Below, in pieces: positions 26,601 to 33,154 of a DNA stretch of 37,492 nucleotides. How positions within the stretch are numbered: the first letter of the stretch is position 1; each line of letters opens with the position of its first letter. The notes under the pieces are model-generated. The model was not told the origin of the DNA. It saw nothing but the letters and a program-made list of their open reading frames with translations, and searched no databases. The stretch spans positions 1-37,492 of the forward strand of contig CAYTMU010000039.1 in assembly GCA_964438975.1 (NCBI GenBank). The letters run 5' to 3'. This DNA comes from Chryseosolibacter sp964438975. Lineage in GTDB: Bacteria > Bacteroidota > Bacteroidia > Cytophagales > Cyclobacteriaceae. The translations under genes and the position numbers were made by a program.

Positions 26601-26733
26601 TATGCTGACGAAGTATACAGGGTACAATCCCGACGTCAATACCTACGGAAACAACACGGGTATTTTCAACGTCGACTTTGGAAGTTACCCGATGTACAGC
26701 ACGTACTTGCTGGGCGTAAATGTTGGATTTTAA
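23617..26733 (+). CDS. SusC/RagA-family TonB-dependent transporter, second copy
   Basis: This is a 1038-residue SusC-type importer. It has a long N-terminal signal region (to about residue 36, LPLAYAGVAA), carboxypeptidase-D-like domain (about 46-125, ISGTVKDATTDDPLPGVSV), the motif QEVVVVGYGVQERSN, plug domain with YVIDGIIGGN and ASATAIFGANGANGVV, then the barrel ending LLGVNVGF. No STN domain is seen. It differs clearly from the first SusC of the window and has no polysaccharide-degrading partner next to it; neighbours are phosphatases, amidohydrolases and aminotransferases. Its cargo may therefore be something other than a plain glycan (inference). SusD follows after 18 bases. Confidence 0.96.
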   Translation: MPMEEFYRLKTWGRAASIALAHTLLVLGLLPLAYAGVAAPAFQENMRTISGTVKDATTDDPLPGVSVQLMGSNRGTITDGNGKYSLDIPEQTGHRLVFSFIGYDPQEVAIGGRSVVEVNLQVADIALQEVVVVGYGVQERSNLTGAIASVKSEDLARIPITNVNQALQGRAAGVQIRQSQQQPGGELSVRIRGISSIQGNTDPLYVIDGIIGGNINTLNPQDIQSLEVLKDASATAIFGANGANGVVLITTKRGEPNKNTLNFNSYVGMQHVNRRLDLLNAREYAEIDIERRNLIGQQQVYDINNLPADTDWQDLIYQTAPIQNYNLSASGGTDKVRYFASANYIEQQGVVVNTDYTRFNLRMNLDAQMSERVKVGVRMGLARDNRGRMNGEGQLNDDSPASGATLLAPVLSPYNSSGMLLPEIQYNTIDLNTYGVMQNPLHYSQYLIDRSKSTAISGTTFAEIKLIDGLTFNPSFNFTLGTGKGTYYKPSRIFENSLGYRNEAKLSSSDSYRWNTDMVLNYRKEISEDQNLEVLAGFIVNKSYNESMNSTVRDFALDVFEYHNVGAASTIVGVGSGMSEKQQLSYIGRVNYSLHNKYLFSFNGRYDGSSVFGTNNRWGFFPSGAVAWKLSEEDFIQDMNVFSDLKLRGSYGISGSEALSPYASRARLSSGPSYIIDGVQVVGYRPSSIAVPDLQWEETAQLDIGLDATFFGGRLGLTADYYVKNTSKLFLSVPLPRTSGVGSVVKNTGSLRNSGVEFHIHGAVSTGKLQWDTDLNFSFQNQEVTDIGSASEIILNVGLEGFSNAQIVKVGEPLGAFYGFPNAGIWQISDLSGAAPVPMQFGVEVKPGDLRYIDQNDDGDVTADDRMIIGYALPKVFGGWNNTFRYKGFDASLFFDFVYGNDIFNVNRYHSMMTIQHFANKHRDFKDYWTPENPSNNVPRLDYNQPSNALTDYLMEDGSYVRLREVTVGYSLTPSILSGLNISRLRVYASATNLFMLTKYTGYNPDVNTYGNNTGIFNVDFGSYPMYSTYLLGVNVGF

Positions 26734-26751
26734 GCATTAAACTTCGAACCG

Positions 26752-28227
26752 ATGAAAAACATAATGAAAATCAGCTTGTTCATGCTGATGTTTACACTGG
26801 GTTGCAGCGATTTTCTCGAAGAAGATCCGAAGACCTTTACCGACCCGCAGAACCTGATGAAGTCGCGCAACGGTGTTGAGCAGGGTGTCAATGGAATTTA
26901 TAATGCCGGTCACAGCTTCTATACAACCAGGGCAGTACATCTGATGTATACGATCACGACCGACGAATCGTGGGCGCCGATTTACGTCACCGGTGACCGG
27001 TGGGAGATGATGGCTTACACCTTTGGATCAACGAATCCGAATATTAGTTCAGCTTACAATGCCTATGTTACAGCCATTAATCGTGCGAACATGGTTCTCG
27101 ATAACCTTCCTCCGGTTGGGACGTTGGGCATACCGGATGAGGCGGCTTTTCTGAACTATAAAAAGGGAGAAGCACTTTTCTTGAGAGCATGGTACTATTT
27201 CAAACATACCTCAACATTCGGGGAAGTGCCTTTGATTACAACCTTTAACGAATTCGAACTTGTACCTTCCAAGGCTCCCGTCTCTGCTGTCTACGAGCAG
27301 ATCATTAAAGATCTTCTTGAAGCGGAAACACTTTTGCCTAACTGGCAGGATGCCATCGCGGAACCCGGGAGAGCCAGCCGTGGTGCGGCGAAGTCGCTTC
27401 TGGGAATCGTTTACCTAACGCGCGCAACTTCCGAGGCAAAGCAGGCGAATGATTTCCAGCTTGCGGCCTCGAAACTCAAAGAAGTCATCGACAACGAAGG
27501 GTATGGGCTGTGGGACTATTACGCCGATGCCTTCATTCCCGCTAATAAGAACAACAAGGAGGATATTTTCTCCCAGCAAGTTCAGGCAAACACCTCCTTT
27601 CCCAGTGTGATGTATTCAGAGTTTGTCCCGAACCCCGCTCCATCCGGCGCTAGCCGTGGTTATGCACTGAGCGCTATAACGTCTACTCTCTACGACTCAT
27701 TTGAGGAGGACGATGAGCGACTCGACATCATCCTTAACGGAGATTACGTTGTCCGCACTACAGGAGCTATTGCCAATACACCGTACCATCATCATGAGAA
27801 ATATCTCGATCCCGTCAACGGTCCTACTTCATATAACAATCACAGCACCAACATGCCGCTGATCCGCTATGCTGACGTATTGCTGAGCTATGCGGAAGCG
27901 GTCAACGAAGCTAATAATGGCCCGAACGGCGAGGCATACTTTGGAATCAATGAGGTGCGGAAGCGCGCCAATGCCAGCGAACTTTCGGGTTTGACAAAAA
28001 GCGAGTTCTTCGAGGCTATCGTCGACGAGCGGGCGCGGGAGTTGTTTGCAGAAGGCATCCGGTGGTTTGACTTGAAGCGATGGGGTCTGCTGGAAAGGGT
28101 TGAGAACCGTCCTTCAGCACCGAACATTGATGGTGTGGATGTTCAATTGCCGAAACATAGTGTTTTTCCGTTTCCGTTGACGGAAATTGATGCGAATCCT
28201 AATCTTGTGCAGAACGAGGGATACTAG
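26752..28227 (+). CDS. SusD/RagB-family nutrient-binding lipoprotein, second copy
   Basis: This 491-residue partner of the SusC just upstream has lipoprotein signal MKISLFMLMFTLGC and a DFLEEDPK mature start, common in RagB/SusD proteins. The SusD pattern is complete: GEALFLRAWYYFK in the first half, RASRGAAKSLLGIVYL, and C-terminal IVDERARELFAEGIRWFDLKRW with VFPFPLTEID near the end. It is clearly distinct from the first SusD. It ends the transcript: a strong terminator begins eight bases after the stop codon. Confidence 0.96.
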   Translation: MKNIMKISLFMLMFTLGCSDFLEEDPKTFTDPQNLMKSRNGVEQGVNGIYNAGHSFYTTRAVHLMYTITTDESWAPIYVTGDRWEMMAYTFGSTNPNISSAYNAYVTAINRANMVLDNLPPVGTLGIPDEAAFLNYKKGEALFLRAWYYFKHTSTFGEVPLITTFNEFELVPSKAPVSAVYEQIIKDLLEAETLLPNWQDAIAEPGRASRGAAKSLLGIVYLTRATSEAKQANDFQLAASKLKEVIDNEGYGLWDYYADAFIPANKNNKEDIFSQQVQANTSFPSVMYSEFVPNPAPSGASRGYALSAITSTLYDSFEEDDERLDIILNGDYVVRTTGAIANTPYHHHEKYLDPVNGPTSYNNHSTNMPLIRYADVLLSYAEAVNEANNGPNGEAYFGINEVRKRANASELSGLTKSEFFEAIVDERARELFAEGIRWFDLKRWGLLERVENRPSAPNIDGVDVQLPKHSVFPFPLTEIDANPNLVQNEGY

Positions 28228-28235
28228 TGCAGGAG

Positions 28236-28276
28236 CTGTCAGAGTGCTTTGAAGAGGCGCTCTGACAGTTTTATTT
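28236..28276 (+). terminator. Rho-independent terminator after second SusD
   Basis: A 12-bp stem, CTGTCAGAGTGC (28236-28247) with GCGCTCTGACAG (28257-28268), has a single G-U pair and a nine-base loop, and is followed by TTTTATTT. Position, stem strength and T run fit an intrinsic terminator. It divides the accessory cluster into two transcripts, SusCD ending here and the phosphatase-led genes starting afresh. Confidence 0.88.
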
Positions 28277-28371
28277 CAGACGTTGAATTTTTGTGATGGT
28301 GGATCTAACGTTGATGTGGTGATACATTTTTGCCAGGTGATACTCCGCCACAGTTGTTGGATGAATTTGCT

Positions 28372-30033
28372 ATGATAAGAAAGTTACTGTTCAATTTCCT
28401 CTTAGTTATACTTGGGGGCGCGGTCATCGCGACTGAAACCCATGCGCAACGCGCCAGTCGCAGCGCGACGCTCAGCCAACCCAAGTTGGTTGTCGGAATT
28501 GTCGTCGATCAGATGCGTTATGACTATCTGTACCGTTATTACGGTAAGTACGAAGACGGCGGTTTTAAACGAATGCTGCGCGAAGGATTTAACTGCCGGA
28601 ACCATCACTACCCTTACGGAAACACTTCGACGGGCGCAGGACATGCGTCGGTCTATTCCGGGTCTATTCCGGCTATTCATGGTATCATTGGTAACGACTG
28701 GTTCGATCGCGATTCCGATCAAAAAATCAACTGCGTACAAGATAACACGGTTGAAGGTGTAGGCACTACGAAAAGCCTGGGCAAGGCCTCTCCGCGGAAT
28801 TTGCTGGTGTCAACGATGACCGACCAACTGAGGATTGCGACGAATTTTGAGTCAAAGGTAATAAGCATTGCATTGAAGGACCGGGCGTCGATTCTGCCAG
28901 GTGGGAATAGTGCTAATGCAGCCTATTGGTACGATGGATACTCGGGCGACTGGATCACAAGCACATACTACATGCAAGACCTGCCGCAGTGGATCACGAG
29001 CTTCAATGCCCGGAAACTTCCGCAGAAATATCTGCAGCAAGGGTGGAAGACACTACTTCCGATCGAGCAGTACACGGAGAGCACGTCAGACAATCAAACC
29101 TATGAAGCTCCGATCGGAGGGAAGGATACTCCAGAGTTCCCTTACGACTTCGGTACATCGCCAGGGCCAGGACTGATCGGCACAACCCCTTGGGCAAATA
29201 CGCTGACGAAGGACATAGCCATCGCTGCCATTCAGGGAGAGCGTCTGGGCAAAAACACGGTGACTGATTTTCTCGCATTGAGCTTCTCCGCGCCTGATAT
29301 GGTTGGCCACCGGTTCGGCCCAAATTCAATAGAGCAACAAGACGTATTTCTTAGGCTGGATCGCGATTTTGCAGAGTTGTTTGCATTTTTGGATTCATGG
29401 TGCGGAAAGAGATCTTACACCGTCTTTTTGACCGCTGATCACGGAGTGATGGACGTGCCGGAGTTTTCCCGGGATCATCGTATTCCCGGGAATCGCCTGG
29501 CTATGGATTCGGTATATGCGAAGATCCGACGGAAAATCGCCGATGAGTTTGGCGAGGGAGACTACGTGCGTTCTTTTGGTGTTCAACTCTATCTGGATAA
29601 AGATCTGATGAAACGTAAAGGTGTGACCCTCGAAAAGATGAATGAAGTCATTCGTGAAGAACTTCTTCCCATCGATGGTGTTGCCGACGTGGTGATGATC
29701 GAGAACCTCAGCAACGCCACGATGAACGACTACCACCGAAGGCTCTACATGAACCAGATCCATATGAAGCGAAGCGGTGACATACTGATCGCCTTACAAC
29801 CCGGCTGGATTACCAAGGCTGATTTCGGTACCTCGCATGGATCACCTTATAATTACGACACGCACGTTCCTTTCGTCTTGTTTGGCTGGGGTGTGAACTC
29901 GGGCGTGTCGCTGGAACGAACGGAGATTTCCGACATCGCTCCCACGCTTTCGGCGTTGCTACGCATTCTGCCTCCCAGCGGGTCGATCGGGAATCCGATT
30001 GAACGGGCGCTTAAGAACCATAAGGAAAAATGA
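28372..30033 (+). CDS. PafA-type alkaline phosphatase
   Basis: This is a secreted phosphate-monoester hydrolase of the alkaline phosphatase superfamily. ATG 28372 gives 553 residues with a signal peptide ending near THAQ; the TTG at 28330 adds a non-signal leader. Compared with PafA of Elizabethkingia, every active-site residue appears present with a steady offset: zinc ligands D46, D309, H313, D356, H357 and H498, nucleophile T87 in STGAGHAS, N108 in GNDWFD, and the K169/R171 pair in LKDRA that marks phosphomonoesterases rather than diesterases. Phosphate release in the periplasm or outside the cell is expected. It is the first gene after the terminator. The next start codon lies one base after its stop, indicating an operon. 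Confidence 0.93.
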   Translation: MIRKLLFNFLLVILGGAVIATETHAQRASRSATLSQPKLVVGIVVDQMRYDYLYRYYGKYEDGGFKRMLREGFNCRNHHYPYGNTSTGAGHASVYSGSIPAIHGIIGNDWFDRDSDQKINCVQDNTVEGVGTTKSLGKASPRNLLVSTMTDQLRIATNFESKVISIALKDRASILPGGNSANAAYWYDGYSGDWITSTYYMQDLPQWITSFNARKLPQKYLQQGWKTLLPIEQYTESTSDNQTYEAPIGGKDTPEFPYDFGTSPGPGLIGTTPWANTLTKDIAIAAIQGERLGKNTVTDFLALSFSAPDMVGHRFGPNSIEQQDVFLRLDRDFAELFAFLDSWCGKRSYTVFLTADHGVMDVPEFSRDHRIPGNRLAMDSVYAKIRRKIADEFGEGDYVRSFGVQLYLDKDLMKRKGVTLEKMNEVIREELLPIDGVADVVMIENLSNATMNDYHRRLYMNQIHMKRSGDILIALQPGWITKADFGTSHGSPYNYDTHVPFVLFGWGVNSGVSLERTEISDIAPTLSALLRILPPSGSIGNPIERALKNHKEK

Positions 30034-30034
30034 T

Positions 30035-31699
30035 ATGATGAATAATCGCGGGATAATTTGTTTCCTCTTTGTACTGTTGGGAGCATCGACTATGGTGGAG
30101 GCGCAAAAGCGAAAGTCTTCTCCGAAGAAGGACGTTGCGACGTCTGAAGGATCATCGTCTTTGGGGTTCGCTGAACCATGGAGGGAAGCATATTTTTCGG
30201 GAGCTCCTTTGAAGATTGGAGACAAGCCTCAGTTTCTTTTTGATGACTACGCCGTTGAAGATCGCTTTGGCCTGCACAGGGTAGTGGGGCCTGTGGAAAA
30301 ATATGAGGGCAATCCCTTGACAATAGGTGAAGACATGCCGTGGGAAACGAGCACGACGTCATGGGATGGTGCCTATCTCCGCAAGATCATTTACGATCCA
30401 AAGGATAAGCTTTACAAAGGCTGGTATTTGATCTACCGGTATGAACCTGGAATTGAGACCGGCTACAACTACTCCACATTGTATGCGGAGAGCGATGACG
30501 GGATAACATGGCGGAAGCCTCAACTGGATTTTTTTGAGATCGACGGACGCAAGACCAATTATGTGATGCACCGGGAGAGAGGCACCTGTCTACTGCAAGA
30601 TGTCAAGCTCGACACCACGGAAACAGATGAGAACAAGCGGTACATGGCGTTGGCGAAGATGACACCGGAGGGCGAGAAGGTACGCTGTATCGTGCTGTTC
30701 CATTCTCCCGATGGAAAGAAGTGGACATTGGCGGATGATCCTATTTTGTTTCGCGGAGCCAGCGACGGATCGTACTCGCTGGTTTCAGATGCGGCCCGAA
30801 GCCGCTGGCTCATCTATCGGCGCACGCCGACGAACGCGCTTGTGAAGGAGGGGCTGGGCGTCTACGGCTTCCAACCCATAAACCACACGCCGGGAATGAA
30901 TATCAAACGCCGCCTTTCGGTTACCGTAAGCAATGATATGAAAAACTGGTCGCAACCGAGAGGGATCAGCATCCTCGATGAGTTAGACGACGAAGGCCTC
31001 GGAATTCTTGGAAACGGGATGGATATTGACTGGGCAACAGTTATTAAGTACGGCGATGTCTATTTCGGATTTCTGCACATGATGGATAATCTCACCATGG
31101 AGGGTCCTCGGCATAACCACCTCATGTGGAGTCGCGATGGCTTCCGTTGGGAACGCCTTCCACAGCGTTTGAACTTTGTGGATAATGGAAAGCCCGGTCA
31201 ATGGGATGCCGGATCAATCGGGGGTGTTTCATTAATGAGAAATGGGAATCGTATTCACATATACTACTCAGGAGGAAATACGTCGCAAGGAGAGAAGCGT
31301 ATTGAGAGTTTCTCCGCTTCGGGTATCGCTTTTATGGACAGGGACCGGTTTGTCGGCATGCAGGCAGGACCTGAAGGGGGATATTTGCTAACCCGTCAGT
31401 TTATACTCGAGGGAGACAAACTCGAGCTCAATTTCCGCTCACAAGTAGAGAACCCTCCTCCGAACTGGGGAAGACTGATAAAAGCAGAGATATTACAGGG
31501 TTCGTCGGACCACGTTGTCGCTGTACCATTGCCGGGATTTACCATGGAGGATTGTGACGGCATCACGATAGATGAAAGTTTCAATCACGTGATGACCTGG
31601 AAAGGCTCTGCCGATCTGTCAGCCTTACGAGGGAAGCCAGTCTACATAAGATTTTACCTGCAGAATACGACCCTCTATACTTTTCGCATAGCAAATTGA
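30035..31699 (+). CDS. Exported five-bladed-propeller protein of the GH32/43-like superfamily
   Basis: ATG 30035 (MMNNRGIICF) lies one base after the phosphatase stop and gives 554 residues with a signal peptide ending near VEAQ. After a short linker the text resembles the five-bladed propeller found in GH32/43-type proteins: FLFDDYAVEDRFGLHR at the start, then repeated strands of the type YAESDDGITWRKPQLD, FHSPDGKKWTLADD, VSNDMKNWSQPRG and MWSRDGFRWERLP. A C-terminal beta-sandwich (about 430-554) follows. Clear catalytic triad residues cannot be assigned. It may hydrolyse or bind a glycoside, possibly the glycosylated form of this cluster's substrate. Related uncharacterised proteins are common in Planctomycetes and Bacteroidota. 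Confidence 0.7.
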   Translation: MMNNRGIICFLFVLLGASTMVEAQKRKSSPKKDVATSEGSSSLGFAEPWREAYFSGAPLKIGDKPQFLFDDYAVEDRFGLHRVVGPVEKYEGNPLTIGEDMPWETSTTSWDGAYLRKIIYDPKDKLYKGWYLIYRYEPGIETGYNYSTLYAESDDGITWRKPQLDFFEIDGRKTNYVMHRERGTCLLQDVKLDTTETDENKRYMALAKMTPEGEKVRCIVLFHSPDGKKWTLADDPILFRGASDGSYSLVSDAARSRWLIYRRTPTNALVKEGLGVYGFQPINHTPGMNIKRRLSVTVSNDMKNWSQPRGISILDELDDEGLGILGNGMDIDWATVIKYGDVYFGFLHMMDNLTMEGPRHNHLMWSRDGFRWERLPQRLNFVDNGKPGQWDAGSIGGVSLMRNGNRIHIYYSGGNTSQGEKRIESFSASGIAFMDRDRFVGMQAGPEGGYLLTRQFILEGDKLELNFRSQVENPPPNWGRLIKAEILQGSSDHVVAVPLPGFTMEDCDGITIDESFNHVMTWKGSADLSALRGKPVYIRFYLQNTTLYTFRIAN

Positions 31700-31733
31700 A
31701 TTGGAAAGATGAACAGTTAAATGATAAATAAGG

Positions 31734-33101
31734 ATGATGGGACGCAGAGCTTGCTTTATTTTTATCGCTGTTATTCTTGTTTGCGGAGAATCTTTTGGTC
31801 AGGGCCATCCTTGTAAACATCTCGCTCCGGAATGGATCTCTCTGGGTGTTACCGAAACACCTGCGACGGCGCAAACTGTCAATTGGCGATCGGAGAAAGG
31901 TAGCACAACGGGTCGCGCGCAGATCACATTAGCAAACCCGTCTCCGAACCTTGAGTTACAATCCAGGACGGTAGAGGCTGTGAGTGAGTTGCACAATGAT
32001 TACGGGTCCGAAAAGATGTACCACAGGGTCACCTTCTCGGAATTGAAGCCCGACACCCACTATGTTTATCGCGTGGGAAGTGACGACTGCTGGAGTGAGT
32101 GGTTCCAGTTCAAAACAGCGAACTCATCCGCTGCGCCATTTTCATTCCTCTACTTCGGTGACGTTCAATACAACATCGTTTCTCTTTTTTCACGTGTGAT
32201 ACGCCAGGCGATTGTGCAAGCACCGGAGTCGTCATTGATGATGTTTACCGGTGACCTCGTGACAAACGCGACGGAGGCTGAGTTTGACGAATTTTTTCAA
32301 GCAGGTGACTGGATGCTGGCGTCCCGCGTGGTGGCGCCGATTCCGGATGGACACGAGTATCCAAAGGACGTAGACGGCAAACGCCACAACCTTTCCACAT
32401 TTTGGAATCATGCATTTGCGTATCCCGATAACGTCCCAAAGGAGATTGCTGAACGGGGTAGCTATTATTTTGACTATCAGAACACGCGATTCATCATGCT
32501 CAACAACTATGATCTGCTCACTCGTAGGGGTGGGGTATACATTCAATGGCTGGAATCGTTACTGAGCAACAATCCGCAGAAGTGGACTGTCGTCGCGCAT
32601 CATCATCCTGTCTATCCGATTTCGGCACATCGCAAAAAGTCGAGCTTCTATGACATGGTGACACCGTTGTACGATAAGTACGCCGTTGATCTCGTCCTGA
32701 CCGGTCATGATCATGGGTACTCCAGAGGGGGGATCGATCTTGGTAGTAAGAAAAGGAAGGCTGTGCGCGGGCCGGTTTATGTGATTTCGGTTGCGGGACC
32801 GGGAATGTACGCGCTGGCATTCCGCGACTGGTACGACCGCGTCGCATCCAATACGCAGATGTTTCAACACATAACAATGGGTGATCACGAACTGAGCTTC
32901 CAGGCATACACCGCGACCGGACAGCTTTATGATCAGTTTGTCATCAAGAAAAAGAAGAATGGTATCAAGACGTTCATCGACCAGGCACCTGCCGTCGTGG
33001 AGCATACCGACATGCCTCCGGGATGGGAGAAGAGACTCACTGCGGAACAGCTGGAAGAAATCGAGACAAACAGGCAAAGACATTTGAATCGAAATAAGTA
33101 G
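31734..33101 (+). CDS. Purple-acid-phosphatase-like metallophosphoesterase (altered metal site)
   Basis: This is an exported 455-residue protein with a signal peptide (to about GESFGQ), N-terminal FnIII-like domain (about 30-125) and metallophosphoesterase domain (about 135-380). Metal ligands seen: D143 and Y146 in FGDVQYN, D174 in TGDLV, H290/H291 in AHHHPVY, and H325/H327 in TGHDHGYSR. The Asn of the family GNHE motif, which bridges the two metals, is replaced: the text reads IPDGHEY with G206 at that position. The rest of the domain is normal, so activity may be reduced or changed. ATG 31734 and 31737 are adjacent. It is preceded by 34 bases and followed by 53, all same strand. It probably acts in the periplasm. 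Confidence 0.85.
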   Translation: MMGRRACFIFIAVILVCGESFGQGHPCKHLAPEWISLGVTETPATAQTVNWRSEKGSTTGRAQITLANPSPNLELQSRTVEAVSELHNDYGSEKMYHRVTFSELKPDTHYVYRVGSDDCWSEWFQFKTANSSAAPFSFLYFGDVQYNIVSLFSRVIRQAIVQAPESSLMMFTGDLVTNATEAEFDEFFQAGDWMLASRVVAPIPDGHEYPKDVDGKRHNLSTFWNHAFAYPDNVPKEIAERGSYYFDYQNTRFIMLNNYDLLTRRGGVYIQWLESLLSNNPQKWTVVAHHHPVYPISAHRKKSSFYDMVTPLYDKYAVDLVLTGHDHGYSRGGIDLGSKKRKAVRGPVYVISVAGPGMYALAFRDWYDRVASNTQMFQHITMGDHELSFQAYTATGQLYDQFVIKKKKNGIKTFIDQAPAVVEHTDMPPGWEKRLTAEQLEEIETNRQRHLNRNK

Positions 33102-33154
33102 TTGCTGTTGTACGCCATGCATAATTTTCAGTCGAAAGGAAACGAAAAAGAAGT

